Shown here: in pieces, positions 1 to 6,480 of the stretch
Numbering within the stretch: the first letter of the stretch is position 1
How the letters are laid out: each line of letters starts with the position of its first letter
Assembly (NCBI GenBank): GCA_050486105.1
Contig: JBJHCR010000109.1
Location: 1-17,224 of the forward strand
DNA length: 17,224 nucleotides
Reading direction: 5' to 3'
Origin: JAEXNA01 sp050486105
GTDB taxonomy: Bacteria; Vulcanimicrobiota; Xenobia; Xenobiales; JADMJV01
Notes under the pieces: generated by a model
Told to the model about the DNA's origin: nothing
Databases searched by the model: none
The model's input: only the letters and a program-made list of their open reading frames with translations
Program-made: the position numbers and the translations under genes

Positions 1-95
1 ATTAGGGGTTTCGGTTCACTGCACCTTACTTCAAGCTGTAACAATTTCATTGTCAAGGGGGTTTCCGGCCAGCCTCCTAGGGCCTGAGAAAAACC

Positions 96-575
96 TCAAA
101 GCACGAATTCTTCATTGAGTTCGGTGCCAGAGTGGCGCTCAAGGTAAGCGATGAGCCAGTTCAATAAGGCTTGATCTTCTTCCGATTCAAGCCCCAAACG
201 CTCGACTTCCTCAGCGCTCAGGGTGCGTCTTTGCTGTCTGGCGAAGAAAGCCAACGCCACCAGTTCGGCTCGTCGGGCCTCGGTGCAGAGCAAGACAAGG
301 GTAGAGGCCTTATGGATCGAGCGCCGCAAAATGTCGAAATCTTGTTCTGAAATCGTGCAACCTCGCAGGGGCACTCGTCGGTAGTGCCAGGCCTCCGGAA
401 GATCGGGTACGGATTTGCTGAGCTCAGTGACGGGTCTGAGGTCTAGAATTTTGACCTTTGATTCGGGAAGAATTTGATGGAGCACTGCTTCCAAATCCTT
501 CCAGCCAGCGGCTAGAATCTTGCTGTTGAGTATCGTGCCTATCTCCATGGTTCGGGCTTCGAACCCGACGCACAT
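96..575 (-). CDS. Small phosphatase/rhodanese-fold-like protein (DUF442-like, tentative)
   Basis: A 159-residue cytoplasmic protein without signal peptide or membrane segment. The order 'ILDLRP' (about residue 43), 'VPLRG' (about 68) and 'LVLLCTEARRAE' (about 93-104) resembles the beta-strand, P-loop and helix layout of DUF442 and dual-specificity phosphatase or rhodanese folds, where a Cys opens the active-site loop. The canonical C-x5-R is not met: Arg sits 4 and 5 residues after the Cys, so catalysis is doubtful. The start is uncertain. The ATG at 575 has GGGGG directly upstream, inside a hairpin. A second in-frame ATG at 548 has no Shine-Dalgarno. It is a single gene, and the nearest upstream sequence is a strongly folded region. 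The fold assignment is inference; that the gene is real is more likely than any one function. Confidence 0.5.
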   Translation of the reverse strand: MCVGFEARTMEIGTILNSKILAAGWKDLEAVLHQILPESKVKILDLRPVTELSKSVPDLPEAWHYRRVPLRGCTISEQDFDILRRSIHKASTLVLLCTEARRAELVALAFFARQQRRTLSAEEVERLGLESEEDQALLNWLIAYLERHSGTELNEEFVL

Positions 576-593
576 CCCCCTTTTCGGGGTGAT
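573..593 (-). promoter_or_regulatory. Hairpin covering the ribosome binding site of the 96-575 gene
   Basis: Read on the minus strand, ATC-A-CCCC pairs with GGGG-GAT around a GAAAA loop (593-591 with 576-574, 589-586 with 580-577, one bulged A). The G run that would act as Shine-Dalgarno and two bases of the upstream ATG are inside the stem. This could hide the start until an upstream structure changes, or mean that translation starts at the inner ATG (548). Seen in sequence; the regulatory role is inference. Confidence 0.35.
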
Positions 594-627
594 CGCTTGC
601 TCTTTAACTCACGGTACCTAGTGGTGC

Positions 628-810
628 GTCCAGGAAGTTCGTCCCTAGTCCTGGCGGCCATGCATCCTCTCTCGCGGCGTCGAAGCTCACTCAAATACGC
701 CTGGTATTAAGCGTTCGCTTCTTCTTGCATCACCCACGGGGACGCGGCCACCCTCGCAAGCGCGGGTTCCCGGCGCCTGACCACCATTGGTTGGGACGAA
801 CTTCACGGAC
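628..810 (-). ncRNA. Candidate structured RNA or leader element of unknown class
   Basis: The ends 628-645 and 793-810 form an 18-nt inverted repeat: 12 perfect pairs next to the loop, two imperfect positions, then 4 pairs. Inside, 746-752 pairs with 653-659 and 726-730 with 660-664, continuing the rod. Further hairpins are at 760-778 (CGGG/CCCG core), 697-701 with 676-680, and 709-720. Imperfect positions become G-U wobbles on the minus strand but A-C mismatches on the plus strand: position 750 opposite 655, and one of the two in the outer stem. This favours minus-strand transcription, as a 5' leader of the 96-575 gene or a separate RNA. I found no motif of a riboswitch class I know. A small inverted-repeat mobile element is the alternative, although no target duplication is visible. 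No open reading frame explains this stretch. Confidence 0.45.
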
Positions 811-862
811 GTTGCACAAGTGCTCTGTCAAACCTAAGAATTGGCGTTGACCTTTGATGAGA

Positions 863-880
863 TTTTACAAAAAGTTAACG
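863..880 (+). promoter_or_regulatory. Putative operator (TGTTAC-N6-GTAACA family), site 1
   Basis: The 18-mer TTTTACAAAAAGTTAACG has half-sites TTTTAC and TTAACG around an A-rich spacer. It matches the site upstream of the M14 gene at 12 of 18 positions. Its centre is 84.5 bp before the ATG at 956, nearly the same distance as at the GH19 gene (83.5). A weak -10 candidate, TATGAA, is at 915-920. This is the poorest of the four sites. Confidence 0.3.
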
Positions 881-955
881 AAGTGGATGACCTTTCAAAG
901 CTCTCGTTCAGTCTTATGAAGTACGCTGAGCCCAGAAGCTAATTAGGAGCCAGAT

Positions 956-1048
956 ATGTCCACCATCACCGCCTTAAAGACCGAAATGCAGGGTAAGTTT
1001 CGAAACCGGAAGCTGCCCCGAAAAGGACCAGCTCTAAATCGAGGCTAG
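956..1048 (+). CDS. Small basic 30-residue protein
   Basis: ATG at 956 follows a good Shine-Dalgarno (TTAGGAG, spacing about 7) and runs 30 codons to TAG. The product starts MSTITALKTEMQ and continues as a strongly basic tail (KFRNRKLPRKGPALNRG). A strong terminator lies 24 bp after the stop and no other gene shares the transcript, so this looks like a stand-alone unit of about 180 nt. A putative operator is 84 bp upstream. The N-terminal 'T-x-T...LKT' loosely recalls the N-termini of the 179-aa and M14 proteins elsewhere in the window. Function unknown; a leader peptide or regulatory RNA with an incidental frame is also possible. Confidence 0.45.
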   Translation: MSTITALKTEMQGKFRNRKLPRKGPALNRG

Positions 1049-1072
1049 GAGCATGCCTCCTGTCATTTCGGG

Positions 1073-1112
1073 AAAAAAAAGACCCTCTTCGGGATACCGA
1101 GGAGGGTCTTTT
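1073..1112. terminator. Strong bidirectional intrinsic terminator
   Basis: A 12-bp stem (1081-1092 with 1097-1108, one G-T pair) closed by a GATA loop is extended by A/T pairs. The minus strand leaves the stem into eight T, the plus strand into four T. It serves the convergent small gene (plus) and the MoxR/DUF58 operon (minus, ending at 1160). Confidence 0.9.
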
Positions 1113-1159
1113 CCTGGTGGGCCGAGCAGCGCACGCCCTTCGGTGGGCCTGTTGGCTTC

Positions 1160-3199
1160 CTAGGGAGAGATCGTTTTTGGGGGCCTTCCTATGGCTTCGC
1201 CAACTCGGTCAGTGCGGCGTGATTCGGTCAAGGTGGAACCGTCTAGCGAGTTGATGTCTCTCTGGCTCAGATCGATCCTGGGGGAGAAAACTTTTTGGTG
1301 GAACAACTCTGCCAAGTGCGTGCTCGGCTCCTGCTCATCTTGAGATTCCATAGACACAGAGACTTCATTGATGAGGGACTGCTGAGGAGTGAGAAGGGTA
1401 GCGATTAGGCTAGAGCCGCCGCGACGTATGGATAAGGGAAAACCCTGAGAAGAGACGGTGAACCGGGGGCTCTTCCGGATCAAGGCTGCGGCCTTCTTGG
1501 ACTGGGGGTCATTGTCCGTTTCCAAGCGGATAGGAATCGGGGTGTCCAGATGACGAAACATAGCCGGTGCGGTATCAAAGACTCTGGTAGCCACGGCTAT
1601 TCCGTCCTCAGTCTTGCCCTCACGAAAAAGAATCGATGCCAGTCTAGCTTCCGCTCGAGCCCTGAGCACAGCCCGGGACTCCCCGAGGTCGGAGATGGCC
1701 TTCACGAGCACAGGAATAGCATCCTTCCGTCTTCCAGAGGCCCAGAGTGCCTCAGCCTGGATCACCGAGAGCACAGACTCCTCGTGTTCAAATGAGCGGG
1801 GAGGGTCCCGGAACAGGACTTCTAACGCTTCAGAAGTGACGCCGGCTCCATACACCGCGACCAGATCGGGTCGATGCCAGTCACTTATGACGATAGTGCC
1901 AGGTGCGTAGTATGGTCTCAAAGACGAAGTTATGCGGTCGTGATTGGTCGCCATGGCTTTGATCTTGAGTCCGGCGATCTTGGCCTTCGCTAAGAGTTCT
2001 CGTCTCTCAAGTACGGCTTGCCACCACTCCCAGCCGGACAGCCAGGTGAGGCGCTCTTGAGTACGGGCCGCCTCGCTGAGCAGTAAGGCTCGATAGAGCA
2101 GCAAGGTGCCGGTCTCTTTTTGGTCGAGCTGTATGGAGTCTCCCCCTTGGCGATCGGGGCGCCGAACGATATTCTCGGCGATGGCAAGAGCTTTCTCTGT
2201 TTCCCCTAGGTGTAGAAGGAGCTCTGCTGTGGCGTGCTGGTCTTGGGCCCACGATTGCTGAGCCAGGTAGGGTTGAACGGCGAAGCGCCAGGCGTGTGTC
2301 TTCTGCAATGCGTCAACCGCCTCGGAGAATCTAGCTTGGGCCAGGTACAAAAATGTCAGGTCAAACCAGGGGTTTGAGTAGGTGAAGGTATCAAAGTAGC
2401 GGGTCGCCTCGGAGTACAGGCGCTCTGCTTCATCGAAGCGGCCAATGCCGGCCGAAGCCTCTCCCAGGTTTCTGAGATAAGTCGCAGTTTGAGGCCACCC
2501 TCTGTTTCGCACTTCTTCCAGCAGTTGCTTGAAGGCAGCATAAGAGGCTTCAGGGTTGCCAAACTCCATTTCTAGGGCGCCTAGAGTATTCAAATAGGTG
2601 GTCCTGGTGCCTTCATCTTCGTAGACTGAGACTTCCTGAAGTTTCTGCCGAGCTTCGTCCTCTCTCTTGAGCTTCATGAGAGGCCAGGCATAGGCGGCAA
2701 GCACCGTGGGAGGCTCCCGTCCCACGATCATCTTACTCAAGCGAACGTATTCATCGAGCATGGCCACCTGCTCTTCATAGAGGTCCATTTCAGCGTTAAC
2801 CTGGATCAGTTCCAGGATCGTCCTCTCGTACCAGCCCCAGGGCGAATGGAGCGGAGGATTCTCCGTATACTTGTCTCGGAAGAGTTTGGCGCTGCGTTCC
2901 AAGTAGAATTTGGCTCGGGGAAGGTCCCCTTCGGAGTTGTGAAGAGAGAATCCAAGGAGGTAGTTGCCAGCAAAGCTGTCGGGATTGTCTTTGAGGATCT
3001 CCCGAGCTTCTTCTCTGAGTCGGACTAATTTGTATTCGCCTAGAGTCTCAAGAGCCGCCTTTTCGGCTGGCGTTCCGTCCAGATATGGATTTTGAGCCGA
3101 AGCTGGACTAGATTGGAGAGAGAAAAATAGCAGGCTGGCCCAGACAGCAGCAAGAGTGACTTTCCGCCAGAACCTGCTATGTCCGACGAAGGCAATCAT
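1160..3199 (-). CDS. Secreted TPR-repeat protein, last gene of the MoxR/DUF58/transglutaminase operon
   Basis: A 679-residue protein. Residues 1-35 are a signal peptide: basic start with Arg/Lys at 9-13, hydrophobic core 15-27, likely cut after ASA35 before QNPYLDG. The body is alpha-helical with TPR-like repeats, clearest at about residues 190-320 (alternating Gly/Ala pairs, 'YLNTLGALEMEFGNPEASYAAF') and again at about 480-545 ('ALWASGRRKDAIPVL', 'LASILFREGKTEDGIAV'). TPR proteins scaffold complexes, and periplasmic ones accompany MoxR/DUF58 (Bat-like) operons. Start and stop overlap with MoxR as ATGA (3199-3196), which implies translational coupling. The C-terminal 60 residues are Ser/Gln-rich and probably disordered. 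Exact partner unknown. Confidence 0.85.
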   Translation of the reverse strand: MIAFVGHSRFWRKVTLAAVWASLLFFSLQSSPASAQNPYLDGTPAEKAALETLGEYKLVRLREEAREILKDNPDSFAGNYLLGFSLHNSEGDLPRAKFYLERSAKLFRDKYTENPPLHSPWGWYERTILELIQVNAEMDLYEEQVAMLDEYVRLSKMIVGREPPTVLAAYAWPLMKLKREDEARQKLQEVSVYEDEGTRTTYLNTLGALEMEFGNPEASYAAFKQLLEEVRNRGWPQTATYLRNLGEASAGIGRFDEAERLYSEATRYFDTFTYSNPWFDLTFLYLAQARFSEAVDALQKTHAWRFAVQPYLAQQSWAQDQHATAELLLHLGETEKALAIAENIVRRPDRQGGDSIQLDQKETGTLLLYRALLLSEAARTQERLTWLSGWEWWQAVLERRELLAKAKIAGLKIKAMATNHDRITSSLRPYYAPGTIVISDWHRPDLVAVYGAGVTSEALEVLFRDPPRSFEHEESVLSVIQAEALWASGRRKDAIPVLVKAISDLGESRAVLRARAEARLASILFREGKTEDGIAVATRVFDTAPAMFRHLDTPIPIRLETDNDPQSKKAAALIRKSPRFTVSSQGFPLSIRRGGSSLIATLLTPQQSLINEVSVSMESQDEQEPSTHLAELFHQKVFSPRIDLSQRDINSLDGSTLTESRRTDRVGEAIGRPPKTISP

Positions 3200-4209
3200 C
3201 GTCTAAGGGTGCTTCTCTGAAGTCTTTCCAGTGGTTCTCTGCTGCACTCACGAATCACCGAAGCAGCATCATCGATTCCTGGGGCCAACTCAATGCGGTG
3301 TCGAAAAATATGGGGGGCTAACCATTCAATGTCTTCTCCAATCACGTGATCGCGCCCATTCATGAGCGCCGCTGCCTGCAGGGCAGGTAGGGCTAGGACC
3401 AGGGAGCGAGTCGAAACACCCTGCGAGACTTTCGGAGAATTCCGCAAGGTGGTGGCGATATCCACCAGGCAGTCTTGAACTTCTTGGGCCAGGTAGATAT
3501 CTTGATCGATGGCGTATCGTGCGGCAAGCACCTCGTCACGACTGATCTCTGGGAATTCAGTTGGGGGATCTCGGCGCCTGTCCTTATAGGACCTCAAGAC
3601 TTCGATTTCTGAGTCTCGGTCGATGTGAGTCATGATGATCTTAAAAAGGAAGCGATCGAGTTGAGCTACGGGAAGTGGAAAAGTCCCAACGAGATCCCTG
3701 GGATTTTGCGTGGCAATGACAAAAAAGAGGTCGTCGAGTTTATGGGTGACATTGTCTGAGGTGACCTGCTTTTCGGCCATGGCCTCAAGCATGGCGGATT
3801 GAACTTTGGGAGAGGTTCGGTTGATTTCGTCGGCGAGGACCACATAGGCGAAGAGTGGGCCCGGCTGAAAGTGAAATGTGCCGGTTTTTGGCTCGAAGAT
3901 GGAGACGCCGGTGATGTCCGAAGGGAGCAGGTCCGGGGTAAACTGCACTCGCCGGAAGGAGGCCAAGCGGTCCTCGGTAGGCGCAGGAGTGATCGACTCT
4001 CCCAGGGCCTTGGCCAAGGAGGTCTTGCCTGAACCAGGGAAATCCTCTAAAAGGACATGGCCGTCGGCCATAAGAGCCACCAAGAGTAAGTCGATGACAT
4101 CGTCGCGACCGCGTACGGCGTGGACCAGGCGTCCTTTGAGGCGAGCGAGAACCTCTCGGGCGGAGTGAAGGTCGGATTTGCTGGGCTTAGGTTGGGGAAT
4201 GTGGAGCAT
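3196..4209 (-). CDS. MoxR-family AAA+ ATPase
   Basis: Chaperone-like AAA+ ATPase of the MoxR family, 337 residues from the chosen ATG. Walker A GSGKT is at about residues 59-63, Walker B 'VVLADEINR' with D127/E128, sensor 1 'ATQNP' near 167-171, followed by the 'LPVAQLDRF' arginine-finger region; the C-terminal lid follows. The family remodels or inserts metal centres and partner proteins, usually acting on the DUF58/VWA products of the same operon. An in-frame TTG at 4287 would add 26 residues with no family resemblance and overlap the upstream gene by 35 nt, so I prefer ATG 4209; neither has a strong Shine-Dalgarno. The stop overlaps the TPR gene start by 4 nt. Confidence 0.93.
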   Translation of the reverse strand: MLHIPQPKPSKSDLHSAREVLARLKGRLVHAVRGRDDVIDLLLVALMADGHVLLEDFPGSGKTSLAKALGESITPAPTEDRLASFRRVQFTPDLLPSDITGVSIFEPKTGTFHFQPGPLFAYVVLADEINRTSPKVQSAMLEAMAEKQVTSDNVTHKLDDLFFVIATQNPRDLVGTFPLPVAQLDRFLFKIIMTHIDRDSEIEVLRSYKDRRRDPPTEFPEISRDEVLAARYAIDQDIYLAQEVQDCLVDIATTLRNSPKVSQGVSTRSLVLALPALQAAALMNGRDHVIGEDIEWLAPHIFRHRIELAPGIDDAASVIRECSREPLERLQRSTLRR

Positions 4210-4252
4210 TCTTAGGGATGTCTGCCTTTCTGAGGGAAGCCAAGTAGAGGGT

Positions 4253-4753
4253 TCACTTCGTCCAAAGCCAACTGATGGGATTGGCAAGACCTAAAGCGCG
4301 CCGCCACCACGGGTGGTTGCAATTCAGGTCTTGTTCAAAGGACCGATACCTTTTCAATATCTCGACTTCATCCATGGTCTGATTCCGTAATTCTGGATCT
4401 CCGAAGACCATTTTCAAATGGGCTTCGGTTAGGGGCAACAGGTTGGGATACTTCTCCTTGTTCTGCTTGGCGAAAGTTAGGCGGTCCTGGCCGTACTCTC
4501 GGTGGACTCCTACTTCTCCGAGTTTGTCCAGGGCTGCCCGATAGAGGCAGTGGAGACGTTTTTCTCCCTTTTCAAAACGATAAGCGAATCGCCTTTCGAC
4601 TTTAAAACCATAGCCCAAGAAGATCAGGGCCCCCAGCAACCAAGGCAGCATCCGCGCGACTTTTTCGAATAGGTTGCGAAGCCATTGTCTTAGATCGAAA
4701 CGCGGGGGCTGATCGAAAAGTTCCTTCTCCTCTCGGGCCATTTCAGCCAGCAT
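4253..4753 (-). CDS. C-terminal part of the transglutaminase-like protein (DUF4129-like), out of frame
   Basis: As an isolated frame this gives 166 residues starting MLAEMAREEKELFDQ. It has a short proline-containing linker, one membrane helix ('MLPWLLGALIFLGYGFKV', about residues 35-52), then a cytoplasmic region with the pattern 'LYRAALDKLGEVGVHREYGQD...LLPLTEAHLKMVFG'. That layout (membrane helix followed by a 'YR...L...G...R...E' domain) is the usual C-terminus of TgpA-type transglutaminases. It overlaps the end of the upstream frame, and the two frames meet at a run of nine C (nine G at 4772-4780 on the plus strand). Most likely it is not a separate gene but the tail of the same protein. 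Confidence 0.8.
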   Translation of the reverse strand: MLAEMAREEKELFDQPPRFDLRQWLRNLFEKVARMLPWLLGALIFLGYGFKVERRFAYRFEKGEKRLHCLYRAALDKLGEVGVHREYGQDRLTFAKQNKEKYPNLLPLTEAHLKMVFGDPELRNQTMDEVEILKRYRSFEQDLNCNHPWWRRALGLANPISWLWTK

Positions 4754-6480
4754 GGCTTGCAGGTCAAAGTCGGGGGGGGGTCCGAGGTGTCCAGATTAGT
4801 TTGAGGGGAGACGTCGAGAGGATGCCATCCGAGGCCTTCGAGCCAGATTTCAGGCCAGGCATGCGCCTCACTGCTGCGGATCAAGAGTGCCGAGCCTCGA
4901 CGGTTGCGAGCTTCCACCGCGTACCCAGCGGCAACGCGAGCCGGAATTCCCAGACTGCGCATCAGATAGACCGAAGCGTGGGAGAAATGTACGCAATAGC
5001 CCGTCATGTCGCCAAATAGAAAGTCCGCCGTGGGGTCTTCGGACTCCCCAACCGGCCTGGGTTTAAGGGTGTATATTCCATTTTCTCCCAGATGCAGAGT
5101 GATGGCTAGGGCCATGGCCAAGGGATAGTCGCGATACTGCTCTGGAACGATCTCGACGATCTCCTGGGCGAGCTCCAAATATCGAGGATCATTTTCAGGA
5201 TATCCCAAATAGTGCTGTTTGAGTTCTTCCGACCAAGCGGAGGACTGCAGTCGGCTGGCTAAGACGTCTGAATAGTCTCCGATGTAAACTTGAGACTCAA
5301 CGTCGTAGGCGCGCTCGAACTGATCTGGTTTGGGATTGGGGGCTGAAGTCATCTGAACCGGGTTGACCAGACCGAAGGGCTCCTTGTGGGAGCTAATGAG
5401 GGCAATCCTGGTTTCCAGTTTCCGAGTTCGAACGTTGAACCTTGCAGCGGGAGGTGGAACCCTTTCCGTTTGAGTGGCGAATCGTTTAAATAGGTCGCGG
5501 TCGGCTTTGTCGGTGGTGTCTTTTACCAGGCGAAATCCATTGAATTGCGAGAAGGCGGTTTGCCTGAAGTAGTAATAGCCATCAGGGGGATCATAGTCGT
5601 CTCGAAAGATCACCACGGCGACCGGCTTGGGTTCTTGCTTCTGTGAGGTCTCAAATGGAAAGGGATTGTCGCTGGAATCTCCGTCTCCGCCTGTGGAACC
5701 GGACATGGGCTCGGCGCCCGAGCCTTGGGGTGGAGGAACTCCGTCTTCATCGTCCTGAGCTTCTCGAGGCTCCCCGGTCAATCCGGAGCTTCCCGGGGGA
5801 TCGGCTACCAAGTCTCTAAGGGCTTCCTGGGGAATGTAGAGATACAGCGTCAGGGCCATCAATGATAACAGGATCAGATCCAGCAGAGATGACCTTTTGG
5901 TTGCTCGGCCAATAGTCAAAAGCACCAAGGCAACTGCCACCAGAATTCCCAGTCCCTGCAGAATGGGAACCGGGTCATAACCTCGGGACCAGAGAGGGTC
6001 GATAAGAAAGTAGGGCCTATTGATGAATCCGTCTCGGTGGGCTGCAAAAGGGGTGGCTAAGCAAAGGGCTACGATCAGGACTTCAAGGCTGATGAAGATC
6101 GGGTAGCGTCCGGAAACAAGCTGAAAGCTGCCAACCACGAGAAAGGCTGCTGCTCCCCAAGTGAGGAAGTCGGTGACCAACACCAGACTGGTCGGAGAAG
6201 GAAAAAGCGAGGCCAAAAATGGACTTCGGGTCGGCCAACTCAACAGAAAGTACGAAAGCGGCAAGGCCAACAACACACCGAGGGCTACGGTTGGGGTCCT
6301 CAGGCTGGACCCCACCAACTTTCGCCCTATAAAGAACCCTAGAAAGCCTGTCAGGAGGCTGGCCCAGGAAGCGGCCGGGGTGGCCAAAGTGGAAGCTAGG
6401 ACCACCCAGGCTAAGCCCCAAGTGATAGCAGAGCCTAGATCTAGGAGCCGAAAACGCTCCTTCGGTAAGCCCTTTTTCAA
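4690..6480 (-). CDS. Membrane transglutaminase-like protein (TgpA/DUF3488 type), frameshifted near its C-terminus
   Basis: 596 residues in this frame. Five or more membrane helices occupy roughly residues 15-215. A Gly/Ser/Asp-rich linker (about 225-285) leads to an extracytoplasmic domain and the transglutaminase core. The catalytic triad is visible: Cys496 in 'GYCVHFSHASVYLMRSLGIPAR', His540 in 'EAHAWPEIW', Asp556 in 'LDVSP'. After residue about 570 the frame turns into a tail of foreign composition (TCKPCWLKWPERRR), while the expected C-terminal domain continues in the 4253-4753 frame. The intact protein would span 6480-4253, about 740 residues. The start is TTG at 6480 with AGGTGG 7 nt upstream, and it overlaps the DUF58 stop as TTGA. 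Family role: cysteine-protease-fold hydrolase at the membrane, substrate unknown. Confidence 0.88.
   Translation of the reverse strand: MKKGLPKERFRLLDLGSAITWGLAWVVLASTLATPAASWASLLTGFLGFFIGRKLVGSSLRTPTVALGVLLALPLSYFLLSWPTRSPFLASLFPSPTSLVLVTDFLTWGAAAFLVVGSFQLVSGRYPIFISLEVLIVALCLATPFAAHRDGFINRPYFLIDPLWSRGYDPVPILQGLGILVAVALVLLTIGRATKRSSLLDLILLSLMALTLYLYIPQEALRDLVADPPGSSGLTGEPREAQDDEDGVPPPQGSGAEPMSGSTGGDGDSSDNPFPFETSQKQEPKPVAVVIFRDDYDPPDGYYYFRQTAFSQFNGFRLVKDTTDKADRDLFKRFATQTERVPPPAARFNVRTRKLETRIALISSHKEPFGLVNPVQMTSAPNPKPDQFERAYDVESQVYIGDYSDVLASRLQSSAWSEELKQHYLGYPENDPRYLELAQEIVEIVPEQYRDYPLAMALAITLHLGENGIYTLKPRPVGESEDPTADFLFGDMTGYCVHFSHASVYLMRSLGIPARVAAGYAVEARNRRGSALLIRSSEAHAWPEIWLEGLGWHPLDVSPQTNLDTSDPPPTLTCKPCWLKWPERRRNFSISPRVSI

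Noticed and set aside
37..58. TTGACA followed by TTGTTACAG on the minus strand as another operator/promoter
   Set aside because: Half-site spacing does not match the 18-bp sites, and any gene it would serve lies outside the window.
552..568. Sequence resembling a tRNA T-arm (5-bp stem, 7-nt TTCGAAG loop on the minus strand)
   Set aside because: No matching acceptor stem, D-arm or anticodon loop with a U at position 33 can be built around it; probably just a hairpin at the gene start.
743..755. T-box-like sequence (GAGGGTGGCCGCG on the minus strand) near TTCGTCCC
   Set aside because: The conserved UA of the T-box is missing, the pairing partner lies on the wrong side, no specifier stem is visible and the downstream gene is not an aminoacyl-tRNA or amino-acid gene.
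628..810. 6S RNA, suggested by the length (183 nt) and closed-rod shape
   Set aside because: The inner part branches into several hairpins and has no large symmetric central bubble; no sequence similarity that I can recall.
847..852. TTGACC as a -35 box for the small gene at 956
   Set aside because: No -10-like hexamer lies 16-18 bp downstream; the bases there are AAAAGT.
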